The notes: generated by a model not told the origin, from the letters alone. Shown: positions 16,648-25,236, numbered from the stretch's first letter. The stretch: 64,000 nt of DNA from Microbacterium sp. MYb45 (GCF_002979655.1 NZ_PCPG01000004.1:124001-188000); one strand, 5' to 3'. Numbers and translations: made by a program.

Positions 16648-17613
16648 GTGCCCCAGGATCCTCCCGTCGAGTTGACCGAGTACTCACTCAGCGCGCTGCT
16701 GACCCCGCTCGCGCCACCCGCCGAGCCGGATGACTTCGACGACTTCTGGCGCGCGACCTTCGAGGAGTTCGGCACAGGTCCCGTGCCGTGGGAAACCACC
16801 CGCGAACTCGCGCCGACCGCGACGCACCGCGTCTCGGAAATCCGCTTCCACTCCTCGGCCGGTGAGGCCGCTGCGGCCTACGTGGTGCTGCCGCACACGA
16901 TCGGGAGCGCACCCCGCGGGCTCGTCGTCGGACACGGCTACGGCGGCCGCACGGCGCCCGACCTCGACCGGGTACCCGCCGACACGGCCGCGATGTTCCC
17001 GGTCGCACCCGGGACGCACGCCGGCACCGCGAGCCGCTTCCCCGCCCTCCCCGACGAGCACGTCCTGGCCGGGATCGCCCACCGCGACACCTACTCGCAC
17101 CGCTTCAGCGCAGCGGACATCTGGCGCGCCGCCACCGTCCTGCTCGAGATGGTGCCCGCGGCGGCCGGGGCCCTCGACTTCAGCGGCGGCAGCTTCGGCG
17201 GCGGCATCGGCGCGATGGCCCTGCCCTGGGACGCCCGCTTCCGGCGCGCCGTGCTGGACGTGCCGAGCTTCGGTGACCACGATGTGCGGCTCACACGGAA
17301 ATGCACCGGGAGCGGGGAGGCCGTGCGTCAGCATCTGCAGCGGCACCCGGAGGACCGGCCGGTGCTCGACTACTTCGACGCGGCGATCGCGGCACGGAGG
17401 CTGCGGATTCCCGTGCACGTGACCGCGGCGGTGCAGGATCCGGCCGTCGACCCCCGGGGCCAGTTCGCCGTGTACCACGCGCTGACCGGGCCGCGTCGCC
17501 TGAGCGTCCGCGCCGCGGGGCACCTTCCCGGCGAGATCGGCGAACTGTCGGACCGGCTCGCTCTGCAGGCCGGCATCGACTTCCTCGCCCTCCCCGACGA
17601 GCGGCTGGCATGA
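16648..17613 (+). CDS. Acetylxylan-esterase-like alpha/beta hydrolase (CE7/AXE1 type)
   Basis: A 321-residue cytoplasmic alpha/beta hydrolase resembling the acetylxylan esterase/cephalosporin deacetylase group. The nucleophile elbow is GGSFGGG (family GxSxGG), the acid is probably the Asp in AVQDPAVDP, and the catalytic His lies in RAAGH near the C-terminus. The N-terminal DDFDDFWR matches the family's characteristic start, while the central region has HGYGGRT as the oxyanion motif. The GTG start at 16648 has AAGGA 8 bases upstream; the in-frame ATG at 16546 would overlap the divergent promoter. It is divergent from the secreted protein, which fits removal of acetyl groups from imported oligosaccharides. 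Confidence 0.85.
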   Translation: MPQDPPVELTEYSLSALLTPLAPPAEPDDFDDFWRATFEEFGTGPVPWETTRELAPTATHRVSEIRFHSSAGEAAAAYVVLPHTIGSAPRGLVVGHGYGGRTAPDLDRVPADTAAMFPVAPGTHAGTASRFPALPDEHVLAGIAHRDTYSHRFSAADIWRAATVLLEMVPAAAGALDFSGGSFGGGIGAMALPWDARFRRAVLDVPSFGDHDVRLTRKCTGSGEAVRQHLQRHPEDRPVLDYFDAAIAARRLRIPVHVTAAVQDPAVDPRGQFAVYHALTGPRRLSVRAAGHLPGEIGELSDRLALQAGIDFLALPDERLA

Positions 17614-17639
17614 CCACGCGCCACGCCTCCCAGACAACA

Positions 17640-17667
17640 CATAGCGATCTCCATAGAAATCACATAG
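17640..17667 (+). promoter_or_regulatory. CATAG direct-repeat array upstream of the response-regulator gene
   Basis: Three copies of CATAG start at 17640, 17652 and 17663, spaced 12 and 11 bases apart, about one helical turn. Direct repeats at this pitch are the usual binding pattern of OmpR/PhoB-type regulators. The array ends 21 bases before the response-regulator ATG, so autoregulation is likely. Confidence 0.5.
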
Positions 17668-17688
17668 GAGATTCCGCAGAATAGGGGT

Positions 17689-18417
17689 ATGACCAGCGAC
17701 CTGCCCGAACTGCGCCGCCCCGACGGCACCCCCCTGCGCATCCTCGCCGTCGACGACGAGCAGATGCTGACCGACCTGCTCGCGATGGCCCTGCGCATGG
17801 AGGGCTGGGAGGTGCGCACGGCCTCGTCCGGCATGGAGGCGCTCCAGGTCGCGCGGGAGTTCGAACCCGACGCGCTCGTGCTCGACATCATGATGCCCGA
17901 CCTCGACGGCATGTCCGTGTTGAAGCGGCTGCGCGAGTCGGGGAACCTCGTCCCGGTGCTGTTCCTCACCGCCAAGGATGCCGTGGGCGACCGCGTCGCC
18001 GGCCTCACCGCCGGCGGTGACGACTACGTCACCAAGCCGTTCAGCCTGGAGGAGGTCATCGCACGACTGCGCGCGATCATCCGCCGCACCGGCCACGCGA
18101 CCACCGACGACGGACAGTCGATCCTGCGCGTCGCCGACCTCACGCTCAACGAGGACAGCCACGAGGTCGTGCGCGACGGCACCGAGATCGAGCTGACCGC
18201 GACCGAGTTCGAGCTGCTCCGCTACCTCATGCGCAACGAGCGACGGGTGCTGTCGAAGGCCCAGATCCTCGACCGGGTCTGGAGCTACGACTTCGGCGGC
18301 AAGTCCTCCGTCGTCGAGCTGTACATCTCGTACCTGCGCAAGAAGATCGATGCCGGTCGCACGCCGCTGCTGCACACCGTCCGCGGCGTCGGCTACATGA
18401 TCAAGGCTCCGCAGTGA
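17689..18417 (+). CDS. Two-component response regulator, OmpR/PhoB family
   Basis: A 242-residue regulator. The receiver domain (about 16-130) has the acidic pair Asp22-Asp23 (VDDE), the phosphoacceptor Asp66 in LVLDIMMP, Thr in FLTAKD and Lys in YVTKPF. The C-terminal winged-helix DNA-binding domain (about 145-240) carries ELTATEFELLRYL, VLSKAQILDRVW and the VRGVGYMI ending. The downstream histidine kinase begins in a GTGA overlap with its stop, so they form a pair. The overall form resembles actinobacterial TcrX/TrcR/PrrA-like regulators, but I cannot name the stimulus. The esterase gene ends 75 bases upstream on the same strand. Confidence 0.95.
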   Translation: MTSDLPELRRPDGTPLRILAVDDEQMLTDLLAMALRMEGWEVRTASSGMEALQVAREFEPDALVLDIMMPDLDGMSVLKRLRESGNLVPVLFLTAKDAVGDRVAGLTAGGDDYVTKPFSLEEVIARLRAIIRRTGHATTDDGQSILRVADLTLNEDSHEVVRDGTEIELTATEFELLRYLMRNERRVLSKAQILDRVWSYDFGGKSSVVELYISYLRKKIDAGRTPLLHTVRGVGYMIKAPQ

Positions 18418-19952
18418 GCTCTGCGACGATGATGAGGCGGCCGATGAGCCTGCAGACACGGCTGATGACCGCCGTGATCGGGTTCGTGTCGCTGATCCTC
18501 ATCATCGTCGCCGTCATCACCAGCGCCACGCTGGGCAAGACCATGGAGGACCAGCTCGACCAGAAGCTGAACAACAGCGCGCACGCGCTGGTGGGCGTCA
18601 CCGAGGCCTTCGCCCCGTCGGCGGCGACCGCGCAGAACGTCCTCCTGGCCGGTCGCTACTCTCCGCCGGCCGGGCTGCTGTTCGTCGTCTCGAGCCCGGT
18701 GACCGGCTTCAGCGGGTCCCTCGTGAAGAGCACCGCCGCCGACGAGCTCACCGGAACCCTGCAGCCGTTGACCGGCGAGCAGCTGAGCGAGATCGCGGCG
18801 GCGTTGAAGGGTACGTCCGTCGCCACGGTCTCCCTCACCGACCTCGGCTCGTATCGGGTCATGGCCCTGCCCTCGAACAACGGCGTCCTCGCGGTGACCG
18901 GGCTCCCCCGCGATGAGATCCAGAGCCAGCTCACGCAGCTGCTCACCGTGATCGCCCTCGCCACGATCGGCGGGCTCATCCTGCTGGCTCTGACCACGGC
19001 GATCACCATCCGAGTGAGCCTGCGCCCGCTCCGCGCCGTCGCGGTCACCGCGACCCGGGTCGCGAATCAGCAGCTCGATCGGGGCGAGGTCACGATCACC
19101 GAGCGGGTGCCGGCATCCGAAGCCGATCCGCGCACCGAGACCGGCCTCGTCGGCGCCTCACTGAACAAGCTCCTCGATCACGTCAACACCTCGCTGGCCT
19201 CGCGGCAGAAGAACGAGGAGCGAATGCGCCGCTTCGTCGCCGACGCGAGTCACGAGCTGCGCACCCCGCTCGCGTCCATCCGGGGGTACTCGGAGCTGTC
19301 GCTGCGCGCGCTGCATCAGCGTCCGGCCGCGGAACAGGGTCCGGAGGTCATCGAGGGCACGACCTCCTCGCTCGAGCGCATCCAGGCGCAGTCTCTGCGG
19401 ATGACCCGTCTCGTCGAGGACCTGCTGCTGCTCGCACGGCTCGACGAGGGGCAGGAGCTGGTCTACGGCACCGTCGACCTCACCCAGCTGGCGCTCGAAG
19501 GACTCTCGGATGCGCGGCCGACGGCGACCGACCACCACTGGAGCATCGAAGTGCCGGACGAGCCCGTCACCGTCGTCGGCGATGCCGGACGGATGCACCA
19601 GGTCGTCGCGAACCTCCTCGCGAACGCCCGGACGCACACGCCGGCCGGCACCAGGATCACCCTGAGCGTCGCACGAGAGGGCGCGGACGCCGTGCTGCGC
19701 GTGCACGACGACGGCCCCGGCATCGACCCCGCCATCCGCGACGAGCTCTTCGCACGCTTCGCCCGCGGCGACAGCTCCCGGGCTCGCCAGACCGGGGGAA
19801 CCGGACTGGGCCTCGCGATCGTCAAGGCCATCGTCGAGGGCCACCACGGAACGATCTCCGTGGCCAGCGAGCCCGGCGACACGACCTTCACCGTGCGCAT
19901 CCCGGTCAACCCTGCGGCCGCGGCCGCCGAAGACGACGCGTCCGAGGCCTGA
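18414..19952 (+). CDS. Two-component sensor histidine kinase
   Basis: A 512-residue membrane kinase. Helix 1 is at about 16-40 and helix 2 at about 175-200, enclosing an extracytoplasmic sensor domain of about 130 residues. A HAMP linker follows, then the H-box FVADASHELRTPL with His about 280, N-box LLANARTHTP, and the ATP lid motifs DDGPGIDP and GTGLGLAIVKAI. The start is GTG at 18414 overlapping the regulator's stop. It phosphorylates the adjacent response regulator; the signal is unknown. The sensor domain shows no obvious PAS or ligand motif. Confidence 0.95.
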   Translation: MSSATMMRRPMSLQTRLMTAVIGFVSLILIIVAVITSATLGKTMEDQLDQKLNNSAHALVGVTEAFAPSAATAQNVLLAGRYSPPAGLLFVVSSPVTGFSGSLVKSTAADELTGTLQPLTGEQLSEIAAALKGTSVATVSLTDLGSYRVMALPSNNGVLAVTGLPRDEIQSQLTQLLTVIALATIGGLILLALTTAITIRVSLRPLRAVAVTATRVANQQLDRGEVTITERVPASEADPRTETGLVGASLNKLLDHVNTSLASRQKNEERMRRFVADASHELRTPLASIRGYSELSLRALHQRPAAEQGPEVIEGTTSSLERIQAQSLRMTRLVEDLLLLARLDEGQELVYGTVDLTQLALEGLSDARPTATDHHWSIEVPDEPVTVVGDAGRMHQVVANLLANARTHTPAGTRITLSVAREGADAVLRVHDDGPGIDPAIRDELFARFARGDSSRARQTGGTGLGLAIVKAIVEGHHGTISVASEPGDTTFTVRIPVNPAAAAAEDDASEA

Positions 19953-20005
19953 CGGCCGGCCTCTCTGCGGAGATCCTGCCCGCCGCACTCCTGGTCGGCG
20001 TACAC

Positions 20006-20076
20006 ATGTCGGGAGGATGCACGGCCGTCGGGGCATCTCACGGCGATTCGTCCGACATGCGTACATTCTCCCGACA
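20006..20076 (+). repeat. Short repeat element, copy 1 (left of the AbiEi/DUF559-like gene)
   Basis: Bounded by an inverted repeat TGTCGGGAG (20007-20015)/CTCCCGACA (20068-20076). Its right 35 bases (20041-20075) match 21076-21110 at 31 of 35 positions in the same orientation. The second copy lies on the other side of the gene at 20103-20936. No coding sequence is contained in it. Confidence 0.7.
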
Positions 20077-20102
20077 GACGCACACGCCTGACCTCGAAGA
20101 CC

Positions 20103-20936
20103 TCAGTGACGGGCACGCAGACGTACGATGGCGGCGAGTACGGCCGTCTCGACTGAGGGCCAGGCGTGGACGATCTGGGCGTAATCGAACCTCAGCGTCT
20201 CGTATCCGAGAGCCGACGCCGCGGCATCCCTCACGAGATCACGGTGGCGATGCGCGGGGCCGTCATGGTTGCCCTTCCCATCGGCCTCGAGGATCAGACT
20301 TCCGTCGAGCACGAAATCCACTCTCCCGACGGACGGGATGGTCACCTGGCAGTCCAGGCTGATGCCGTGCAGGTGCAAGCGCAGCCGGAGCAGTGACTCG
20401 AGGCCGCTGTCGGCATCCGATCGCGCCAGGTCGATCAACCAGTGCGCGCGGGCCGGTAGGCGGCGGCGGATGCGGCGCAGTGCCGCACCGGTGATCTTCT
20501 GTTGCACCAGTGCGGACTCGACAGCAGCGAAGAACGCCTCGTCTCCGCCGCAACGGTAGACGTGGATGAGTACTTCCTCCAATGGGGCAAGCCCCACCCC
20601 GGCGTGCCCCGCGTCAAAGTGCGCGACGCACTCGCACGTCTCGTGATGGGTGCGGCCCTTCGCCCCCAGCCAGACGTGAACGGGGCCGCCGGGGTCGAGT
20701 GCCCAGACGCCATACAGGCGCAACGCGTGCGCGCAGGTGAGTGCCCCGCCGTGCGCGGCAGCCTCAACGACGGTCGTGTCTGCGTTCGGCCCGGCGAACA
20801 CTCCTGTCCTCACACGGATCAGGGCGCCGGCATGAACCGCATCCGCACGCATCCGACGGTCGATTCCGTACTTCTGGAGCAGTGTGCCCCGCACGACGCC
20901 GCCATGCAGGTCTGTCACGGATAGAGCGCTGAGCAT
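20103..20936 (-). CDS. AbiEi-like/DUF559 protein (endonuclease-fold domain)
   Basis: A 277-residue protein with two parts. The first about 90 residues look like the winged-helix AbiEi antitoxin N-terminal module found in many actinobacteria (LLQKYGIDRRMRADAV, VRTGVFAGP). The C-terminal about 100 residues resemble DUF559/Vsr-like PD-(D/E)xK endonuclease folds: SGLESLLRLRL, VDFVLDG, LILEADGKGNHD and LGYETLRFDYAQIV, with the Asp/Glu pair expected for metal binding. No partner toxin is adjacent. The ATG at 20936 has AGGA 7 bases upstream. It is a lone gene with repeats on both sides (20006-20076 and 21058-21110), which hints at mobility. Function is unknown; DNA modification or phage defence is possible. 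Confidence 0.75.
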   Translation of the reverse strand: MLSALSVTDLHGGVVRGTLLQKYGIDRRMRADAVHAGALIRVRTGVFAGPNADTTVVEAAAHGGALTCAHALRLYGVWALDPGGPVHVWLGAKGRTHHETCECVAHFDAGHAGVGLAPLEEVLIHVYRCGGDEAFFAAVESALVQQKITGAALRRIRRRLPARAHWLIDLARSDADSGLESLLRLRLHLHGISLDCQVTIPSVGRVDFVLDGSLILEADGKGNHDGPAHRHRDLVRDAAASALGYETLRFDYAQIVHAWPSVETAVLAAIVRLRARH

Positions 20937-21057
20937 CCACCGATCCTGATGCCCCGAGACGGCTGATAGAGATCGATTCCGCCCGTTGTGGGCCGATCCG
21001 AAGCGGATGCGGGATGTGCAGAAGTGGATGCGCCGTGCACTCGTCGGCAGGATGCAC

Positions 21058-21110
21058 AGATGTCGGGACGCCTCGCGGCGAGTCGTCCGACATCCGTCCG
21101 TTCTCCCGAC
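21058..21110 (+). repeat. Short repeat element, copy 2 (right of the AbiEi/DUF559-like gene)
   Basis: Shares 31 of 35 bases with copy 1 over 21076-21110, same orientation. It is bounded by GTCGGGA (21062-21068)/TCCCGAC (21104-21110). Its 5' flank GCACAGATGTCGGGA also resembles the flank of copy 1 (GTACACATGTCGGGA), so homology covers the whole element, with a shorter middle. Confidence 0.7.
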
Positions 21111-21141
21111 GGGTGTACCGGCCGGCCGGCCGTGAGCCGGA

Positions 21142-22725
21142 TCAGTAGCCGGCGAAGGCGTCGGTCGTGAGGGCGCGGGCCTTCTGCAGTGCGGGGGCGA
21201 GATCGGCGATCAGGCGCGGGGGTCCGGAGATGAACGCGTGGCGGGTGCCGAGGTCGGGGACGGTGCGCTCCAGCGTCTCGGCGTCCAGTCGTGCGCCCTG
21301 CGCCCAGGTCCAGTGCGCGGGCAGGTCGAGCGGCTCGTCTCGGGTGAACACGACCGTGCGCACGCCCGTCGCGGCGAGCTCATCACGGAAGGCGAGCTCG
21401 GAAGCCTCGGACGCCACGTACACGAGCACCACGTCGCGCTGCTGGCCCACGGCCTGGAGCTGACGCAGCTGGGACACGAACGGCGTGACGCCGATGCCCG
21501 CGGCGACCATCAGCACCGGGTGATCGCTGCGCGGCAGGATGAAGTCACCCCAGGTGCCCGTGACCGCGAACGTCGCGCCCGGCTCCGCAGCGGCGAGAGC
21601 CCGCTTGTAGCTCGACGGATGCTTCTGGTCGCCGTTCTTGTAGGCGATGCGCAACGTCGGCAGGTCTGCCGGCGCCGACACGATGCTGAACTCCCGCCGG
21701 GTGCCGCGCGCGTCGGGGCGGTGATGCGGGACGTCGAGCTCGAGGTACTGCCCCGGGAGGAACCGGACCCGACCCTTGGCTCGGAAGGTCAGCTCCTGCG
21801 CGGTCGGGGTGATGAACTCGCGTCGTTCGAGCACGAGCCGCACGGACCCGCGTAGAGCGAAGGCGAAGGCCACCAGGTTTCCGATCAGGAGAGCCCGCTC
21901 CTGGCCGAGCGTGAACAGGCCGGCGACCGAGATCGGCCACCCCGCGAGAAGACCCACCACGACGGCCACCACAAGCTGCTGGCGGCGACGCGGCGGAAGC
22001 GTGAGCGGCTCGGAGAGCATGAACGCCCCGAGGAACAGGAACGGCGACTGCAGCACCGCGAACTGCAGCGCGGTGAGCACGTCGAAGCCGATGTCGAACT
22101 GCACGGCCTGCACGGCCTGACGCACGACCGAGGTGGCGACGGCGACCAGCACGAACACCAGCACCACCCGCACCTTCTCGGTGCGCCACAGCACCGCGAG
22201 GCCGAGGAGGAGCACGGGGATCGTCAGCACCGGAGTCCCGACCCACCAGGACGACGAGGTGCCCAGCCACTCGAACGCCCCGAAGGCGCCGAGGATCGAG
22301 ACGACGGCCGCACCGAACGCCGCCGGGTTGAAGATGTGTCGACCGCGCCATGCGATCAGGTACTTCGACACACTCGCCACGGCTCCGGCGAGGGCGAGCC
22401 CGAGAAGGGCGCCGAGCTCGACGCCGGGGCGGAGCACGAACAGCAGGATGAGGGCCGTGACGAGGGAGGATTCGATACGCCACGGGAGTCGGAGGATGCG
22501 CTGGGCCGCGGCGTCGACGGCCGAGATCACGATCGCGAGCACCAGGAACGACGCCAGCATCTCGAGCGGCGTGGGCGAGACGATCACGCCGAGCAGCGAG
22601 AGCACGAACGCGATCACCGCCAGGGCGATCAGCGCGAACAGCACGAGGCGATACATCGACAGCGAGCCCAGGACCGCGAGGACCCGCTGGCGTGCGGCGG
22701 CGAATGAGGTGATCACGTTCTCCAC
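21142..22725 (-). CDS. Membrane flavin oxidoreductase: NqrB/RnfD-like membrane domain fused to FAD/NAD(P) reductase
   Basis: A 527-residue fusion. Residues about 25-300 hold eight or more membrane helices with IFNPAAFGAA, the hallmark of NqrB/RnfD-type membrane subunits. Residues about 310-527 are a ferredoxin-NADP reductase-like module: GQYLELDVPHH and RREFSIVS for FAD, VAAGIGVTPFVSQL for NAD(P)H, and FISGPP near the end. The protein would pass electrons from cytoplasmic NAD(P)H across the membrane. The GTG at 22725 lies 6 bases after the apbE stop; GTG 22716 is an alternative start. It is the third gene of an operon with apbE and an FMN-binding lipoprotein, which would be the external electron acceptor. 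Confidence 0.88.
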   Translation of the reverse strand: MENVITSFAAARQRVLAVLGSLSMYRLVLFALIALAVIAFVLSLLGVIVSPTPLEMLASFLVLAIVISAVDAAAQRILRLPWRIESSLVTALILLFVLRPGVELGALLGLALAGAVASVSKYLIAWRGRHIFNPAAFGAAVVSILGAFGAFEWLGTSSSWWVGTPVLTIPVLLLGLAVLWRTEKVRVVLVFVLVAVATSVVRQAVQAVQFDIGFDVLTALQFAVLQSPFLFLGAFMLSEPLTLPPRRRQQLVVAVVVGLLAGWPISVAGLFTLGQERALLIGNLVAFAFALRGSVRLVLERREFITPTAQELTFRAKGRVRFLPGQYLELDVPHHRPDARGTRREFSIVSAPADLPTLRIAYKNGDQKHPSSYKRALAAAEPGATFAVTGTWGDFILPRSDHPVLMVAAGIGVTPFVSQLRQLQAVGQQRDVVLVYVASEASELAFRDELAATGVRTVVFTRDEPLDLPAHWTWAQGARLDAETLERTVPDLGTRHAFISGPPRLIADLAPALQKARALTTDAFAGY

Positions 22726-22731
22726 TCTTCC

Positions 22732-23613
22732 CTAGTTCGGCGCCGCGGGGCGCGTGTCCGCCCCCGCGATGAACAGTTCCGCGGGGCATCCCGGCGAGTG
22801 CTGCACCCGGCCGTCGGTGCTCATCCTCACCCATTCCACACCCCAGGCGCCGGCGAGCTCCGGTCCGCCGTCGAAGAACAGCGCGGTCGAGACGGCATCC
22901 GCCGTCATCGCGTCGGGGGCCAGCGCCCAGGTCGCCGCCCAGGTGCGCACCGGCAGCCCGGTGCGGGCGTCGAGCACGTGGTGCAGTCCGTTCCCCCATG
23001 CGCGACGGTTGACGGCGGAGGCGCACAGCGCCCGGTCGCGCACCTCGACGACACCGATCGCCTTCGTCGCGTCGTACGGATGCTCCAGCCCGATGCGCAC
23101 ACCGCCGCCCCGCACCCGGATGTCGCCGCCGGCATCGACCACCACATCGCCCGGCACGTCTCCGAGCACGTCCATCACCAGGTCGACCAGTCGCCCCTTG
23201 CCCAGGGCGCCGACGTCGAGGAGCGCGGGTGCGGATGCCGCGACCCCGGCCGTCGTCCAGGACACCTGCGCCTGCCAGGCGTCCGGAGCGCGCACCGGGT
23301 CTCCGCCGACGAGCGAATAGCCCGCGTCGTAGCCCAGAGCTTCGAGACTCGCCGCCACGAGCGGGTTGACGGCGCCGCCCGTCGCCGCCGAGAGCTCGCG
23401 GTAGGCGTCGAGCATCGGAGCGGCGTCCGGTGAGCCGAACGAGCCGCCCTCCCGTCCGAGCCGCGTCACCGCGGAGTCGTCACGGAATCGGGACCACTCG
23501 CGGTCGAAGCGCTCGATCTCGGCGTCGACCGCCGCACGCGCCGGGTCCGCGAGCGGATCCGTGGTCTCGATCTCCCAGCGCGTTCCGATCGCCTCGAAGC
23601 GCCAGCTCGCCAT
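22732..23613 (-). CDS. apbE: FAD:protein FMN transferase
   Basis: A 293-residue ApbE enzyme that attaches FMN from FAD covalently to a threonine or serine of extracytoplasmic proteins. Family motifs seen are LLDVGALGKGRLVDLV, VVDAGGDIRV (magnesium and FAD region), HVLDARTGLP and AMTADAVSTALF. No obvious signal peptide or lipobox, so in this form it may act in the cytoplasm or be exported by other means; many actinobacterial ApbE proteins look like this. It lies between its probable substrate (the FMN-binding lipoprotein, 14 bases upstream) and the membrane oxidoreductase (6 bases downstream). Confidence 0.93.
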   Translation of the reverse strand: MASWRFEAIGTRWEIETTDPLADPARAAVDAEIERFDREWSRFRDDSAVTRLGREGGSFGSPDAAPMLDAYRELSAATGGAVNPLVAASLEALGYDAGYSLVGGDPVRAPDAWQAQVSWTTAGVAASAPALLDVGALGKGRLVDLVMDVLGDVPGDVVVDAGGDIRVRGGGVRIGLEHPYDATKAIGVVEVRDRALCASAVNRRAWGNGLHHVLDARTGLPVRTWAATWALAPDAMTADAVSTALFFDGGPELAGAWGVEWVRMSTDGRVQHSPGCPAELFIAGADTRPAAPN

Positions 23614-23627
23614 GCGGCCTCAGGCGC

Positions 23628-24101
23628 CTAGGAGGCCGCCTGCTCCTTGATCGACTCGACCGCGTCGTTGAAGCCGCCGCTGGTGAGCGACGAGCCGGCG
23701 ACCCGGCTGACGTTCAGCTCGTCGATCGACTTGCCCTCGACCTCGTCCGCGATGCCGTCGATGAACTGGCCCTGGTACTGCTCGGTCTCGGGCGCCTGCG
23801 GGTCGCCCGTGACCTCGACGTCGGTCACGACGCCGTCGGCGAGGGTCAGCGTGACGGAGATCTGCTCGACCGTCTCGGGTGTCTGGTACGAGCCGTCGGC
23901 CGTGTAGGTGCCGTCTGCGTAGGTGGCGGTCGCGTCGCCGCCCGAGGACTCCGAGGAGCCGGCGTCGGGCGTGCTGCCGGTGTCGTTCGGCGTGTCACCC
24001 GCGTCGGCAGTGCCGGAGCACCCGGCGAGGACGAACAGGCCCGCGATCCCGAGGATGGCGGAACCCTTGCGGACAGAGGTCGGTACGGTCGTGCGGATCA
24101 T
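23628..24101 (-). CDS. FMN-binding domain lipoprotein (likely flavinylated)
   Basis: A 157-residue lipoprotein. The signal ends in lipobox LAGC with Cys28, followed by a Ser/Gly/Asp-rich linker to about residue 60. The rest is a single FMN-binding domain of the NqrC/RnfG kind: TYTADGSYQTPETVEQISV, then the attachment motif VAGSSLTSGGFNDAV, in which the Thr/Ser of SLTS is the predicted FMN ester site. It is anchored outside the membrane and would be loaded by the adjacent ApbE and reduced by the membrane oxidoreductase. It is the first gene of the operon; about 93 bases separate it from the prs stop, with no gene between. Confidence 0.9.
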   Translation of the reverse strand: MIRTTVPTSVRKGSAILGIAGLFVLAGCSGTADAGDTPNDTGSTPDAGSSESSGGDATATYADGTYTADGSYQTPETVEQISVTLTLADGVVTDVEVTGDPQAPETEQYQGQFIDGIADEVEGKSIDELNVSRVAGSSLTSGGFNDAVESIKEQAAS

Positions 24102-24194
24102 GCTGGTCCTCCCGGCGCGGTGTCGTTCGACGGGTTCGTCGACCCTTCGACCGTAAGCACCGCGTCTATGCGCGGGCTGTGCCGTGACGATGCG

Positions 24195-25229
24195 TTACGC
24201 GTCGCCACCGAACATGCTCGTCACGGAGCCGTCTTCGAAGACCTCGTGGATGGCGCGGGCGAGCAGCGGCGCGATCGGGAGGATCGTGAGGTTGTCCCAG
24301 CGACGCGACTCGGTGAGCGGGATCGTGTCGGTGATGACGACCTCGTCGATCGACGAGTCCTGCAGGCGATCGGATGCCGGGTCGCTGAAGATCGCATGGG
24401 TGGCCGCGACGATCACACGGTGCGCCCCGGCCGCCTTGAGCGCCTGGGCCGCCTTGACGATCGTGCCACCGGTGTCGATCATGTCGTCGACGAGGAGGCA
24501 GGTGCGCCCCTCGACGGTTCCGACGATCTCGTGCACCGAGACCTGGTTGGCCACCTTCGGGTCACGACGCTTGTGGATGATGGCGAGCGGTGCGCCGAGG
24601 CTGTCCGACCACGTGTCGGCGACGCGCACACGACCCATGTCGGGCGAGACGACGGTGAGGATCTCGCGGTCCGCCGGCGAGAGCGTGCGCTGGAAGTAGT
24701 CCAGCAGCACGGGCTTGGCGAACAGGTGGTCGACGGGTCCGTCGAAGAAGCCCTGGATCTGCGCCGCATGCAGGTCGACGCTCATGACGCGATCGGCACC
24801 GGCGGTCTTCAGCAGGTCGGCGACGAGGCGGGCGCTGATCGGCTCGCGGCCGCGGCCCTTCTTGTCCTGACGCGAATACGGGTAGTACGGCGCCACGACG
24901 GTGATGCGCTTGGCCGACGCGCGCTTGGCGGCGTCGATCATGATGAGCGTCTCCATGAGCCACTCGTTGACCGGCTCGCCGAACGTCTGGATCAGGAAGA
25001 GATCGACGCCGCGGATCGAGACCTCGAAGCGGGCGTAGATCTCACCGGAGGCGAACGTGCGGTGCTCGACGGGGGCGATCTCCGTGCCGAGCGCTTCGGC
25101 GACGGCCGCCGTGAGCGCCGGGTGCGAACGCCCGCCCGCGACGACGAGTCGCTTCTTCGTCTTCGCGATGATCCCGGGAGCCACGCCGTTGTCGCGATCC
25201 AGATCGACCGTCTTCTTCTTGCGCGCCAT
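24195..25229 (-). CDS. prs: Ribose-phosphate pyrophosphokinase
   Basis: A 344-residue PRPP synthase, making phosphoribosyl pyrophosphate from ribose 5-phosphate and ATP for nucleotide, His and Trp synthesis. Clear motifs: RTFASGEIYARFEVSIRG, YYPYSRQDKK (ATP loop), VDLHAAQIQGFF, SPDMGRVRVAD, HKRRD and the PRPP loop LLVDDMIDTGGT. Compared with the common 315-residue form it has about 25 extra N-terminal residues (MARKKKTVDL...), usual for this bacterial group. ATG 25229 follows AGGCGGAGC. It lies 7 bases after glmU and is co-transcribed with it. Essential housekeeping gene. Confidence 0.97.
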   Translation of the reverse strand: MARKKKTVDLDRDNGVAPGIIAKTKKRLVVAGGRSHPALTAAVAEALGTEIAPVEHRTFASGEIYARFEVSIRGVDLFLIQTFGEPVNEWLMETLIMIDAAKRASAKRITVVAPYYPYSRQDKKGRGREPISARLVADLLKTAGADRVMSVDLHAAQIQGFFDGPVDHLFAKPVLLDYFQRTLSPADREILTVVSPDMGRVRVADTWSDSLGAPLAIIHKRRDPKVANQVSVHEIVGTVEGRTCLLVDDMIDTGGTIVKAAQALKAAGAHRVIVAATHAIFSDPASDRLQDSSIDEVVITDTIPLTESRRWDNLTILPIAPLLARAIHEVFEDGSVTSMFGGDA

Positions 25230-25236
25230 GCTCCGC

